DNA of 64,000 nt from Ch128b sp964527925 (lineage in GTDB: Bacteria > Bacteroidota > Ignavibacteria > Ch128b), in assembly GCA_964527925.1 (NCBI GenBank), contig CAZGQO010000004.1, positions 1 through 64,000 on the forward strand, given 5' to 3'. Positions 42,241 through 52,038 of the stretch are shown here, in pieces. Below the pieces are notes generated by a model, which was not told the DNA's origin, ran no database searches, and saw only the letters and a program-made list of their open reading frames with translations. Each line of letters opens with the position of its first letter. The first letter of the stretch is position 1. The translations under genes were made by a program, and so were the position numbers.

Positions 42241-44325
42241 ATGAAACATAGAATTTTTCTCTTATTCATTCTATTTGTATCGGTTCTTTATTCGCAAAAA
42301 CGTGCTTTTGAAATTGAAGACCTTTATCGACTCAAATATATCAGTGACCCAGTTTTATCCAGCGCTGAAGACAAAATTGCATATACATTAACATCATATA
42401 ATCTCAAAGAAGGGAAATCAAATTCAGATATTTACCTTTTAAATCTTTCTACAAAAGAAGTTTTACAATTAACTCATTTCTCAGGTGCAGATTTTCAACC
42501 GAGATTTTCCAGGGATGATAAATATCTCTTTTTCCTTTCGACTCGATCAGAAGGTTTACAACTTTATCGTTTGCCATTAAACGGAGGTGAACCAGAAAAG
42601 TTAACAAAATTATCTACAGGAATTTCTGATTTGGTAGTTTCTCCGAAAGGGAAATTTATTGCTTTCACTACGAAGGTTTTTCCTGAGTGTGGTGATAATG
42701 ATCAGTGCAACAAGAAAATAAATGAACAGATGGAAAATGGTCCAATTCAAGCTCATATGGCTGATGAGTTACTCTTCAGACATTGGGATGAATATTCAGA
42801 TGGAAGACGCAGTCATATTTTTATTTTTAATTCTCAGACCAAAGAAGTAAAAGATGTAACGCCGGGAGATTTTGAAAGTCCTATTTTTTCACTCGGTGGA
42901 CCCGTCAATTATGATTTTTCTTCAGATGAAAAAGAATTATGCTTTGCCTCTAATCGAGATAAGTCTTCGACTATTTCTCAAGCAACTACCACTAACTCTG
43001 ATTTATGGATAGTTAACTTAGAAACTGGAGAGACCATAAACATTACTCAAAACAATTTAGCTTGGGATGGTTCACCAAAGTATTCACCAGATGGAAAATA
43101 CATTGCTTACAGAAGACAATCCAAACCGGGTTATGAATCAGATTTATTCCAATTAGCTCTTTTCAATCGAGAAACAAAAACATCAGAAATCATTTCTCAA
43201 GGTTTTGATAACTGGATTAACGAATTCGAATGGTCGCATGATTCAAAAACAATTTATTTCTCCTGTGAAGAGAAAGGAGGAACACCAATTTATAAAATTG
43301 ATATCAAGACAAAGAAAATTTCGAAAGTGCTTGAAGCTAACGCAATCGATGCATTCATTATTACAAAAGATGAAAAGAAAATTTATTTGATAAGGAGATC
43401 AACAGGGGAACCATCAGCACTTTATGAATATGATATTAAGTCTAAGCAATTAACAAGATTAACTTTCGATAACAAAAATATTGAAGATGAAGTGGATATC
43501 AGACCAGCTGAGAGTTATTGGGCAACTTCCTATGATGGAACAAAAATCCACTATTTTATGGTGAAGCCTCACAATTTTGATTCATCCAAAAAATATCCAG
43601 TAATTTTAAATGTTCATGGAGGACCTCAATCCCAATGGATGGATGCTTTTCGTGGAGATTGGCAGGTTTATCCTGGTAAAGGTTATATAGTTGTATTTCC
43701 AAATCCAAGAGGTTCAACTGGATATGGTCAAAAATTTACAGAAGAAATTTCAAAAGATTGGGGAGGAAAAGTTTTTGAAGATTTAATGGCTGTGGTTGAT
43801 GAGGTTGAAAAGTTTCCATTTATAGATAAAGAACGAATCGGAGCAATGGGCTGGTCTTATGGCGGCTATATGATGAATTGGTTTCAGGCAAAGACAGATA
43901 GATTCAAGTGCCTGGTTTCAATGATGGGTGTTTATGATTTGAGATCGATGTACAGCACAACTGAAGAATTATGGTTTCCAGAATGGGATCTTGGTGGTGC
44001 ACCCTGGGAATCAAAAGAAATATATGATAAATTTTCTCCATCAAACTATATAGAAAATTTTAAAACACCAACTTTAATTATAACTGGTGAAAGAGATTAT
44101 AGAGTCTCTTATAATCAAAGTTTGATGTACTTCACAGATCTCCAAAAAAGAGGAATTCCATCTAGATTGATCATATTTAAGAATGATGGTCACTGGCCAA
44201 ACTTTGTTAAATCAATGCCTTTATATTATAACGCACACCTGGAGTGGTTCCATAAGTATCTTGGTGGTGAACCTGCTTCCTGGGATTCAAAACAAATGAT
44301 TAGAAATATATATTTGAGTGAATGA
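42241..44325 (+). CDS. S9 family (prolyl oligopeptidase-type) peptidase, probably secreted
   Basis: The start is ATG 42241, preceded by GAGG at good spacing and followed by a signal peptide ('RIFLLFILFVSVLYSQ'). A TTG at 42211 and an ATG at 42229 are less likely. The ~694-residue protein has an N-terminal beta-propeller (~25-430: 'SDIYLLNLSTKEVLQL', 'PRFSRDDKYLFFLSTRSEGL', 'YSPDGKYIAYRRQSKPG') and a C-terminal alpha/beta hydrolase: 'NVHGGPQSQWMDAFRGDWQV' oxyanion region, 'GAMGWSYGGYMMNW' with the Ser539 nucleophile, 'TPTLIITGERDYRVSYNQSL' with the Asp and 'IFKNDGHWPNF' with the His. This is the acylaminoacyl/dipeptidyl-peptidase (S9C) layout. It likely degrades peptides in the periplasm. Confidence 0.88.
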   Translation: MKHRIFLLFILFVSVLYSQKRAFEIEDLYRLKYISDPVLSSAEDKIAYTLTSYNLKEGKSNSDIYLLNLSTKEVLQLTHFSGADFQPRFSRDDKYLFFLSTRSEGLQLYRLPLNGGEPEKLTKLSTGISDLVVSPKGKFIAFTTKVFPECGDNDQCNKKINEQMENGPIQAHMADELLFRHWDEYSDGRRSHIFIFNSQTKEVKDVTPGDFESPIFSLGGPVNYDFSSDEKELCFASNRDKSSTISQATTTNSDLWIVNLETGETINITQNNLAWDGSPKYSPDGKYIAYRRQSKPGYESDLFQLALFNRETKTSEIISQGFDNWINEFEWSHDSKTIYFSCEEKGGTPIYKIDIKTKKISKVLEANAIDAFIITKDEKKIYLIRRSTGEPSALYEYDIKSKQLTRLTFDNKNIEDEVDIRPAESYWATSYDGTKIHYFMVKPHNFDSSKKYPVILNVHGGPQSQWMDAFRGDWQVYPGKGYIVVFPNPRGSTGYGQKFTEEISKDWGGKVFEDLMAVVDEVEKFPFIDKERIGAMGWSYGGYMMNWFQAKTDRFKCLVSMMGVYDLRSMYSTTEELWFPEWDLGGAPWESKEIYDKFSPSNYIENFKTPTLIITGERDYRVSYNQSLMYFTDLQKRGIPSRLIIFKNDGHWPNFVKSMPLYYNAHLEWFHKYLGGEPASWDSKQMIRNIYLSE

Positions 44326-44346
44326 AAAAATAAATTCAGGAAAAAA

Positions 44347-45363
44347 ATGAAAGTTTACACAAAAAAAGAATTGAATGAATTCTTCTATTCTTTAACTTAT
44401 GATGATATATCACTCGTACCAACAAAAATATCGGAAATCAGGTCGAGAAGTTTGATTGAATTAAAAGACAAATTTCTGGGACTTGATCTAACAATACCAA
44501 TTATTTCAAGTCCAATGGATACCGTAACTGGACTGGAGATGTGTGCGGAGCTATCAAATCTTGGTGCTTTAGGTATTTTAAATAGATTCGATTCATCCCT
44601 AGAAAAAATATTGGATAACAATAATTACATTGATGGACTTAAAGCAGTTTCAATAGGTTTAGATACAGCCGAAGAAGTAATTGATAAGTTGGCTGAGAAA
44701 GGACTTATCATTTGTATCGATACAGCTAATGCAAATAATTATCATGTTCTTAAAAAAACAGAAGAGATTAAAAAAAAATACAATGTGAAAGTGATTATTG
44801 GAAATATTGCATCGGGTGAAACTCTCGAAACTTTAGAAAATGCGGGATCAGATGCTGTGCGTGTGGGGATAGGTGGCGGAAGTGTTTGTACAACATCTAT
44901 TCAAACGGGAATTGGAATCGGTCAGGTTTCTGCTATACTTGATACTGTTATTACTAAAAAAGAGAAAAAACTAAAAATTGCAGTAATTGCGGATGGTGGA
45001 ATAAAACATCCAGGAGATATTGCTAAAGCAATTGCTCTTGGTGCTGATGCAGTAATGCTTGGAAGAATGCTCGCGGGAACAAAAGAAACTCCCGGTGAAA
45101 TCATTAAATACAACGGCATGCTGTGGAAAAAATATCGAGGCAGTGCAAGTTTTGGCGTGAAAATGAAAAATGTATTCGTAGAAGGTGAGGAGACTATGGT
45201 ACCATATAAAGGAACTGTTAAAAATGTGATCGATTCAATTATGGATGGATTGCGTAGTTGTATGAGTTATATGAATTGTAAATCTCTTGATGAACTAAGA
45301 GAATGTGAATCTTTCGCCGTTTTGAGTAATAGCTCTTATCTTGAGAGATTACCAAAAGTTTAA
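44347..45363 (+). CDS. IMP dehydrogenase/GMP reductase-family protein without CBS domains
   Basis: The 338-residue TIM-barrel protein opens 'YDDISLVPTKISEIRSRSLI', has 'IPIISSPMDTVTGLEMCAEL' and 'GALGILNRF', and the catalytic loop 'VRVGIGGGSVCTTSIQTGIG' with Cys181. 'IAVIADGGIKHPGDIAKAIA' and 'GADAVMLGRMLAGTKETPGE' bind the phosphate. The flap has 'KYRGSAS' and the end has 'VPYKGTVKNVIDSIMDGLRS' with 'CMSYMN'. Housekeeping IMP dehydrogenases carry a ~120-residue CBS pair after residue ~100; here it is absent, and the length fits GMP reductase (~345). GMP reductase (GMP to IMP salvage) or a CBS-less IMP dehydrogenase are both possible. A purine permease lies 3.7 kb downstream on the other strand. 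Confidence 0.8.
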   Translation: MKVYTKKELNEFFYSLTYDDISLVPTKISEIRSRSLIELKDKFLGLDLTIPIISSPMDTVTGLEMCAELSNLGALGILNRFDSSLEKILDNNNYIDGLKAVSIGLDTAEEVIDKLAEKGLIICIDTANANNYHVLKKTEEIKKKYNVKVIIGNIASGETLETLENAGSDAVRVGIGGGSVCTTSIQTGIGIGQVSAILDTVITKKEKKLKIAVIADGGIKHPGDIAKAIALGADAVMLGRMLAGTKETPGEIIKYNGMLWKKYRGSASFGVKMKNVFVEGEETMVPYKGTVKNVIDSIMDGLRSCMSYMNCKSLDELRECESFAVLSNSSYLERLPKV

Positions 45364-45396
45364 GTTGTTCTAGGATTCTCTTTATAATTGGTGACT

Positions 45397-48177
45397 TTAA
45401 TTAAAAGATCTCAGATTGTAAATTACCGAGAAGATTATAAATCTTTCGAGTTGTTGAGTATTTCTGTCTTCGTAATAATCTTCATTGATAATACGAGTTA
45501 GTTTTTTTCGTTGATTCAGTACATCGATTACTTCGAACCTTATTTCTCCGTTATTGTTTTTCAAAAAACGGTAGGCGAGAGATAAGTTCAAAAGAATATT
45601 GTGTTTTTGATTTATATCAGATGCATTGGGATTTGAGTAATAGTTCAGGCTATTTCCAAAATAGAAATCTCCTAGAAAATTTATTCTAAAACTTGTTCCA
45701 AGTCGATGAATTAAAATTCTTGAAATGTGACCATTCAAAGTATTTTGGGAATAAGTGAAATTGGGTGAATAATTGATTCGATAATCAAAGTCAGGATTAT
45801 AACTGCTAAGAGAAAAAGTTTCTGCAATTCCATATTGGTAATTCGTATTCTCTTTTCCATTGATGAGACTTGGTGTTCTTGAATAACGAAGATCCGTTGA
45901 AAGACTAAAGTTAGATTTTAGAAACTGAATCGTAAAACTTGTCAAAAGATTTGTGGAGATTCGAATTGCATTGCCAATATTTACTGGATAACTTAATTGA
46001 GTTCCTTTTGATATAGAATAATTATTAAAAATAATTGTATCTCTTGTAAAGACAATCACATTATTGCTGATGTTGTTAATTGAGTAATTTAGGTTAATGT
46101 TAACGGCATAGAAAGAACCTTTTTCTGGATTTGTACTGAAGAATCTCACACGGAACTCATTATTCAATACACGATCGAGATCTGGATTTCCTTTTTTTAA
46201 GAATAGTGGATTTGAATAATCGATTGTGTTTTGAAGTTGAGTAATACTTGGAATTTGTGCACGTGTTGAGAAATCAATTCTTAATCTCTTAAATTCATCA
46301 AACCTATAATTGATCTCGAAATCGGGCAGGAGTATATCAAATTTTTTTCTTGTTAAAAATTTTTTTGGGAATATTAGTTTGCCTTCTCGGATATGATGTT
46401 GATACATCAGATCAGCTTCTATTCTGAGATTATCATCATTATATCTATATGAAATCGAACTTCGAAATGCTGTATTTCGATTCTCAAAAGAATTGGAGTT
46501 TAATGAATCAAAAATCTGAATTGATGAATTTGGATTCTCATACGTATCGCGAGTTTGTTTTTCTTCCATAAAGTAGGGATTAATCCTTAATCGAATAAAA
46601 CTATTTTCAGTTAATGGTTCTGAATATGAAATACCAATTGTCAGGTTCTTTTGACTGTTAACATAATTCGAGTTTTGTAAAAGTGAGTCAATAATTTGTA
46701 GAGAATCAGAATTTGAAATATTTAAAGAATATAAATCATACTTTGATATACGTTTACTTAAACCAGTATTAAGGGAAACAGTAAAAATTCTTCCAGGTTT
46801 CTCAAAATGGTGACTGTAAATCATATCATTCGAAATGTCGTAATCATTAACTGAGTTGTATCTATTAAATGAATTTGAATTTAATAGCTGTTGATTCAGT
46901 AAGTAGTTTTCAGCAAAAGAAGATGTTTTTGTTCGATTGGTAGAATATTGAATATTGGGCTGAAGTCGCAAAATGTTTAAAGAATCTATGCGATAATTTA
47001 ACCAGATATTAAATCTATGATTTTGATTTTTTCCACTTGAATTAAGTTGCTCATTGAAACGATCCAATCCAGAATATTCACTTAAATATTTTCTGAAGGT
47101 TCCAGTTATATTTGTGTTATCAACACGATTATAAAAATAACTTCCATTCATTTCTAATTGATTATTAAAAATATTTGAATAATTTATTCCACCAGCATAA
47201 ATATTGTTATTACCTGCACCGGCATTAATAGGAATGTTTAGCAAAGGATTTTGCTGATTTCTTCCGCCACGACCCCGGCCACCTCTGCTTCTGAAAGAAA
47301 AATCTTCAGAACTTGAAAGGTCTTCTGTCATGAATCCAGATTGATTTATATTATTAGCAATTCCGAGAAGAGAAATTCTTTCATCAAGATTAAAAGAATT
47401 GAAGTTCAAACCACTGTTAAATCGTTCTGCTGAACCATATCCTCCGTAAAATCTTCCAAAGTAACCTTTTCTCTTATCAACTCTTGTAATTACATTGAAA
47501 GCCTTTACAGTCTGATCGTCTTCAAAACCAGTTAGTTCAGCCTCATCACTTTTTTTATCAAAGAGTTGAACCTTTTCAACAATTTCAGCTGGTAAGTTTC
47601 TCAAAGCAATTTTTGGATCATCGCCAAAAAATCTTCTTCCATCAACTAAAACCCTTTGGACTTCTTCTCCTTGGACTTTTATTACATTATTGTCATCTTT
47701 TTCTACCCCAGGAAATTTCAATACTAAATCCTCAAGTGTTGAATTTGGTGCAGTTTTGAAAGCAGCTGCATTAAATTCCAGAGTATCTCCTTTCTGTTCA
47801 ACTTGAGGTATAGTTTCTGATACAACAATTTCTTTTAATTGAATTGTTGATTGTTTCAAATAAATAGTATCAAGATTTCTTCCACTCCAATTTATTTCAA
47901 TTGTATCGATATATTTTTCATAACCTAAAAAAGTTATCTCCAATAAGTATTTGCCAGGTTGTATAAGTCTAAATTCAAAGTATCCTTTATCGTTTGTTGT
48001 TCTGTAGTGCGGAAATTCTGAAATCTTGATATTGGTCAAAACAATGTGAGCGTAACTGAGCGGTTTTTTATCAGTAAAATCAAAAACATAGCCTCGCACT
48101 GATCTTGATTGGGAAAGGATATTTACATAAGTGATAATAAGAAAAAATATGGTTAAGTATTTTCTCATACCGATCAC
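45397..48177 (-). CDS. Outer-membrane beta-barrel protein, TonB-dependent-receptor-like
   Basis: The 926-residue protein has a signal peptide ('YLTIFFLIITYVNILSQ'). Residues ~20-105 are a carboxypeptidase-regulatory-like domain ('VRGYVFDFTDKKPLSYAHIV', 'GYFEFRLIQPGKYLLEITFL'). Residues ~115-230 are a plug-like domain ('IQLKEIVVSETIPQVEQKGD', 'LEDLVLKFPGVEKDDNNVIK', 'VLVDGRRFFGDDPKIALRNL'). The remainder is a barrel of aromatic strands. It belongs to the 'outer membrane beta-barrel family' (OMP_b-brl_3) of Bacteroidota-type genomes. A glycine/arginine-rich insert ('RSRGGRGRGGRNQQNP') sits near residue 295. No typical TonB box is certain. Substrate unknown. It is transcribed alone and convergent with the IMPDH-like gene. 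Confidence 0.83.
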   Translation of the reverse strand: MIGMRKYLTIFFLIITYVNILSQSRSVRGYVFDFTDKKPLSYAHIVLTNIKISEFPHYRTTNDKGYFEFRLIQPGKYLLEITFLGYEKYIDTIEINWSGRNLDTIYLKQSTIQLKEIVVSETIPQVEQKGDTLEFNAAAFKTAPNSTLEDLVLKFPGVEKDDNNVIKVQGEEVQRVLVDGRRFFGDDPKIALRNLPAEIVEKVQLFDKKSDEAELTGFEDDQTVKAFNVITRVDKRKGYFGRFYGGYGSAERFNSGLNFNSFNLDERISLLGIANNINQSGFMTEDLSSSEDFSFRSRGGRGRGGRNQQNPLLNIPINAGAGNNNIYAGGINYSNIFNNQLEMNGSYFYNRVDNTNITGTFRKYLSEYSGLDRFNEQLNSSGKNQNHRFNIWLNYRIDSLNILRLQPNIQYSTNRTKTSSFAENYLLNQQLLNSNSFNRYNSVNDYDISNDMIYSHHFEKPGRIFTVSLNTGLSKRISKYDLYSLNISNSDSLQIIDSLLQNSNYVNSQKNLTIGISYSEPLTENSFIRLRINPYFMEEKQTRDTYENPNSSIQIFDSLNSNSFENRNTAFRSSISYRYNDDNLRIEADLMYQHHIREGKLIFPKKFLTRKKFDILLPDFEINYRFDEFKRLRIDFSTRAQIPSITQLQNTIDYSNPLFLKKGNPDLDRVLNNEFRVRFFSTNPEKGSFYAVNINLNYSINNISNNVIVFTRDTIIFNNYSISKGTQLSYPVNIGNAIRISTNLLTSFTIQFLKSNFSLSTDLRYSRTPSLINGKENTNYQYGIAETFSLSSYNPDFDYRINYSPNFTYSQNTLNGHISRILIHRLGTSFRINFLGDFYFGNSLNYYSNPNASDINQKHNILLNLSLAYRFLKNNNGEIRFEVIDVLNQRKKLTRIINEDYYEDRNTQQLERFIIFSVIYNLRSFN

Positions 48178-48322
48178 TTTTTGATTGATGACAACTGTAA
48201 TTTAGTTTAAGTTTAAAATTAATTTATAATTTTGATTTGTGAATTATTAACAAAATTTCAACATCTATTTAACTAATTCAGATCATTTCTTATTTTTCTT
48301 TTGAGAAAAGGAGGAATCAAAA

Positions 48323-49048
48323 ATGTTAGTCAGCGGAGCTTACGAAAAAGCAAAACTTTACATTGAATCACACTCAAAAGAAAAAGAGTCCCTTGAAAGA
48401 AAAAAAATTAGAATTGAACCCGGGCCTTTTATTACCATCTCAAGAGAAACGGGTGCTGCAGCAGACGAGATCTCTGAGCTTGTAATTGATTTGATTAAGA
48501 ATAAAAGCAAAAATAAAAATCTTTCATGGGCAGTGTTTGATAAAAACCTTATCGAAAAAGTAATTGAAGATCATCACCTACCAGAAAAGCTTTCTCAGTA
48601 TTTAACTGAAGAGAAATGTTCATTCCTCAATTCAATTATGAATGAACTTTTTGGGATTCACCCTTCACCATTGAGATTAGTTCACAAAACTACTAAAACA
48701 ATTTTGCAGCTTGCTCAGATTGGAAATTGCATAGTTGTTGGAAGAGCTGCAAATATCATCACAAGAAATTTTGAAAACTCATTTCATGTAAGAATCATCG
48801 CACCATTAACAAAACGAATTGAACATATAAGACGACAATTTAATCTTTCGATAAATGAAGCAAGAGAATTTATTGAGAAAGAAGATAAAAAGAGGTTCGA
48901 CTATGTAAAGCACTACTTTCATAAAAATATTGATGACCAATCACTTTATGATCTTATAATAAATGCTGAGTTTTTATCAATTGATCAAACTGCACGAATC
49001 ATTAAAGAAGGTGTTCTAATCAAACTGAAAAAATATTTCAAAGATTAG
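48323..49048 (+). CDS. Cytidylate kinase-like P-loop protein
   Basis: The 241-residue protein has an AGGAGG ribosome-binding site before ATG 48323. 'GPFITISRETGAAADEISEL' corresponds to the cytidylate-kinase-like family start, with a degenerate nucleotide-binding loop (ISR-x-x-G-A/S). 'WAVFDKNLIEKVIED', 'GNCIVVGRAANIITR' and 'FHVRIIAPLTKRIEHIRRQF' plus 'EKEDKKRFDYVKHYFHKN' (lid and base-binding Arg residues) are typical of the Cytidylate_kin2 family. That family is predicted to phosphorylate a nucleotide or another small metabolite; true CMP kinase activity is not assured. It stands alone and convergent with the purine permease, one base apart. Confidence 0.78.
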   Translation: MLVSGAYEKAKLYIESHSKEKESLERKKIRIEPGPFITISRETGAAADEISELVIDLIKNKSKNKNLSWAVFDKNLIEKVIEDHHLPEKLSQYLTEEKCSFLNSIMNELFGIHPSPLRLVHKTTKTILQLAQIGNCIVVGRAANIITRNFENSFHVRIIAPLTKRIEHIRRQFNLSINEAREFIEKEDKKRFDYVKHYFHKNIDDQSLYDLIINAEFLSIDQTARIIKEGVLIKLKKYFKD

Positions 49049-49049
49049 T

Positions 49050-50348
49050 TCAATAAGGGTAAAAAACATAAAAGGCTAAGGATAAAATAAACAAAATCCA
49101 CATTCCGAGTTTTATTTCTCCTGATCTGTTTGCAATTACTTTTAATATTGGGTAAAAGACAAAACCTGCTGTAATTCCAATTCCTATATTGAATGAGAAA
49201 CTCATCAGGAAGATTACGATTATCGATGGGATGAACTCTGTTAAATCATTGAAATCTAATTTTGAAATGGGAGTAATCATTAATATTCCAACAATAATTA
49301 GTGCCGGACCATAAGCAAAAGCAGGTATACTGGCTACTATCGGTACAAAGAAAATGGATATCAAAAAAAGTATGGCAACTGTTAAAGCTGTTAACCCGGT
49401 TTTTCCACCGGATTGAATACCAGCAGCTGATTCAATGTAAATTCCAGCTGTAGTGGTTCCCAAAATTGCTGCAACACAGGTAGATATTGCATCACAAATC
49501 ATAGGTTTTTCAATTTCGGGAAAATTTCCTTGTGAATCGATAAGATCAGCTTTAAAACCAAGGCCAATTAGTGTTCCAAGTGTGTCTACAAAATCTAGAA
49601 TAAAAATTGTTAAGATTACGGAAAAAAATCCCCATGTCAGAGCACCTCGAATATCTAACTCAAGAAAAATTGGTGAGAGAGATAGGGGAAGACTAATGAT
49701 TTGATCTGGAATTTGAGTCTTGCCAGTTAAATAGGCAAGAATTGTTGTGATAATAATTCCTATTAGAATCGATCCTTTTACATTTTTCAACATTAAAAAA
49801 ATTATAGATAGAAATCCAATTAGAGATAAAAGTGTTTCCAGTGATCTGATGTTTCCAATTTTGATCGGTGCACCTTCGATTCCAGGTTTAACAAATTCAC
49901 ATTCTACCAGGCCAATTAGAATAAGAAATAATCCAATTCCACCGGCGAAACTGATTTTCAGGTTTTCAGAAATAGATTGAGCAAGCCAGATTCTAACTTT
50001 TGTTAAAGTAAGAATCACAAATAAAACTCCAGAAATAAAAATTGCGCCAATTGCTGTTTGCCAGCTGTAACCAAGAACCTGGACAACAGTGTAAGCAATA
50101 AATGCATTCTCTCCCATATATGGAGCAATTGCGAAAGGTCGTTTGGCGTAAACACCTATTAAAAAAGTGCCAATCGCAGCAGTCAACGCAGTTGCCACAA
50201 GTGATGGACCGAATGGAATTCCTGCTGCTTCAAGAATCTTTGGATTCACAACAATTATATAAGCCATTGTGATAAAGGTCGTAAATCCAGCAATTATTTC
50301 TTTTTTGAATGAAGTCTGGTATTCGTCGAGTTGAAAATATTTTCTCAT
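49050..50348 (-). CDS. NCS2-family purine permease (AzgA/guanine-hypoxanthine type)
   Basis: The 432-residue protein has about twelve hydrophobic segments. It opens 'YFQLDEYQTSFKKEIIAGFT' then 'TFITMAYIIVVNPKIL', the start of AzgA/PbuG-type permeases. 'GPSLVATALTAAIGTFLIGV', 'PYMGENAFIAYTVVQVLGYS' and 'TTTAGIYIESAAGIQSGGKT' then 'GLTALTVAILFL' hold the TM3/TM10 substrate-site residues and the central Glu. Such proteins import adenine, guanine or hypoxanthine with protons. I looked for a purine riboswitch in the 5' region (50349-50460) and saw none. Confidence 0.88.
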   Translation of the reverse strand: MRKYFQLDEYQTSFKKEIIAGFTTFITMAYIIVVNPKILEAAGIPFGPSLVATALTAAIGTFLIGVYAKRPFAIAPYMGENAFIAYTVVQVLGYSWQTAIGAIFISGVLFVILTLTKVRIWLAQSISENLKISFAGGIGLFLILIGLVECEFVKPGIEGAPIKIGNIRSLETLLSLIGFLSIIFLMLKNVKGSILIGIIITTILAYLTGKTQIPDQIISLPLSLSPIFLELDIRGALTWGFFSVILTIFILDFVDTLGTLIGLGFKADLIDSQGNFPEIEKPMICDAISTCVAAILGTTTAGIYIESAAGIQSGGKTGLTALTVAILFLISIFFVPIVASIPAFAYGPALIIVGILMITPISKLDFNDLTEFIPSIIVIFLMSFSFNIGIGITAGFVFYPILKVIANRSGEIKLGMWILFILSLAFYVFYPY

Positions 50349-50460
50349 GGCTTACCTCACTTGAAATGATTAATTGTTTCAAATATTTGTGGAAAGAAAA
50401 GAGATGATTTGTTCTGAAGTTGAGAATAATAAAGTAGTCTCATCAATACTAATTTAAAAT

Positions 50461-50496
50461 AAAAAACCCCGAAAGTTTAAAGTAATTTTTGGGGCA
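50461..50496 (-). terminator. Terminator after the 50517 gene
   Basis: On the minus strand GCCCCAAAAA...TTTCGGGG is followed by TTTTTT. The stem is imperfect (four G-C pairs, one bulged C, three A-U) with a ~13-base loop. It lies 20 bases beyond the stop at 50517 and before the permease gene read in the same direction. Confidence 0.65.
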
Positions 50497-50516
50497 GTGT
50501 AAGATAGGTGATTGTT

Positions 50517-51446
50517 TTAGAAAGTAAATCTCAAACCAACTGAGTAGACATCAAAGGTTAATGGTTGAACAGTCTTAAATGGCCAGTTCATTCTCTCTTT
50601 TTTGAATTCATAGAATAAATATTGAAGACTTGAGTTAAGAATAAAACTGACGATTGGACCTGCAACTGGTCTTAAATTAAAAACTTTTTCAAGATAGTCA
50701 TTTAAAAGACTTTTCGCTGCTTCTTCAATTACAAAGCTTCCGAGATGTTTCCAGAACAAGTGTCGAGGAAAAATCAATCCATAACGATAGTTAAAATTCA
50801 ACCCAACAAAATTGAAAAATTGAATTGTAAAATTTGAGTTATATGCTTCACCAAATCGAACAGCATCACGATAAAAATCTAAAGCGATTGAATCCATTCC
50901 GACATTTGTTCGATCGAAAGAAATTTTTGACCAGCTGAATTCTCTTCCTGTTCCGAATAAAACAGCTGAAGAAAAAGTCCTATAGCCATAACTTTCATTC
51001 CAACCAATTCCAAATTGGTAAGAATTTAAATCAAGTGGGTTAAATTTATTACTTTCGTATATATTCTTGTTGCTTAAAGAAAAATTGCCATAACGATCTT
51101 TTGTAGAGATGAGATAACTTCTGTGTTTTGTATAAGTTCTTGTATAACCTAATTGGAAATCGAGTCTTCCTGTCTGATTAAAAAATTGCTGAGTAGATTT
51201 ATGAGCAAATTGATTTAATCCGGTTTGAATTTTTAGGTATGGATGTGATTCCTGCCGAAATCGAAATTTGAATTCCTTAAAATCAATTATGCCTTCATCT
51301 TCATCAACATTTATTTCAAAATCTTCATCAATGAATACAGTATCTTGTTTGGATTTAAGTTCTTCTTCGTCCTGGGCGAGAATAAAATTCGTGGTTAACA
51401 TTAAAAAGACAAGAATAAGAAAGGAAAATTTAAATGGCTTAAACAT
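50517..51446 (-). CDS. Outer-membrane beta-barrel-like protein of unknown function
   Basis: The 309-residue protein has a signal peptide ('SFLILVFLMLTTNFILAQ') followed by an acidic stretch ('DEEELKS', 'DEDFEINVDEDEG'). The rest is rich in alternating aromatic and charged residues ('GRLDFQLGYTRTYTKHRSY', 'YQFGIGWNESYGYRTFS') and ends 'VYSVGLRFTF' with a terminal Phe, a barrel assembly signal. I do not recognise the family. Genes downstream and upstream on the same strand are unrelated housekeeping genes. Confidence 0.6.
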   Translation of the reverse strand: MFKPFKFSFLILVFLMLTTNFILAQDEEELKSKQDTVFIDEDFEINVDEDEGIIDFKEFKFRFRQESHPYLKIQTGLNQFAHKSTQQFFNQTGRLDFQLGYTRTYTKHRSYLISTKDRYGNFSLSNKNIYESNKFNPLDLNSYQFGIGWNESYGYRTFSSAVLFGTGREFSWSKISFDRTNVGMDSIALDFYRDAVRFGEAYNSNFTIQFFNFVGLNFNYRYGLIFPRHLFWKHLGSFVIEEAAKSLLNDYLEKVFNLRPVAGPIVSFILNSSLQYLFYEFKKERMNWPFKTVQPLTFDVYSVGLRFTF

Positions 51447-51516
51447 ACATTACTTCTGTTTTTAGCTTTTATACGAATTGGTCATTTATTTTGTTTCATT
51501 GAATAAAACTCTGACC

Positions 51517-52038
51517 TTAAAATTGCCATGAGATGAAAACGCAATATCTATTGTGATGATACATTGCTTCTCTTAAAGTTCCTTCTATTTTGAAACCACA
51601 TTTTTTATAGGCTTTAATTGCATTCTTATTTTCAACAGCAACGTGTAGCTGGATTCTATTAAAGTTCAAAATATCGAAACCATATTCAACCATTAATTGT
51701 GTTGCTTCGGTTCCAAAACCTCTTGACCAGAAGACTGGATCCCAGATTGCAAGAAAGAAAGTCGCCATTCGGCTAACATAGTCTATTCTAACAAACGATG
51801 TTTGTCCAACAGCTTCGTGGGTAGATTTTTTTACAATAGTAAAAGTTAAGTTATCCCTTGTGCTTAATAAAGAATTCATTTCATTTCTGATTTGATCGAG
51901 TGTCATTGGATAAAATAAAAACAAAGTTTCACGGACATCAGGATTGTTTTGTCCAAAATAGTAGAGTTCAAGATCTTTTTCTTCGAATGGTCTGAGATAA
52001 ACTTTTTTACCTTCAAGAATTATTGTTGGTTTATTCAT
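51517..52038 (-). CDS. GNAT N-acetyltransferase (RimJ/RimL-like)
   Basis: The 173-residue protein opens 'LEGKKVYLRPFEEKDLELYY', the classical RimJ/RimL start. 'AVGQTSFVRIDYVSRMATFF' leads into the acetyl-CoA site 'WSRGFGTEATQLMVEYGFDI' (R-G-x-G-T). 'NRIQLHVAVENKNAIKAYKK' then 'CGFKIEGTLRE' completes the GNAT fold. It acetylates an amino group of a protein N-terminus or a small molecule; the acceptor is unknown. Its start overlaps the stop of the NFACT gene by four bases, so the two are translationally coupled. Confidence 0.85.
   Translation of the reverse strand: MNKPTIILEGKKVYLRPFEEKDLELYYFGQNNPDVRETLFLFYPMTLDQIRNEMNSLLSTRDNLTFTIVKKSTHEAVGQTSFVRIDYVSRMATFFLAIWDPVFWSRGFGTEATQLMVEYGFDILNFNRIQLHVAVENKNAIKAYKKCGFKIEGTLREAMYHHNRYCVFISWQF

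Noticed and set aside
50349..50460. Purine riboswitch in front of the NCS2 permease
   Set aside because: Neither the conserved loop sequences nor the P1-P3 three-way junction pattern could be found.
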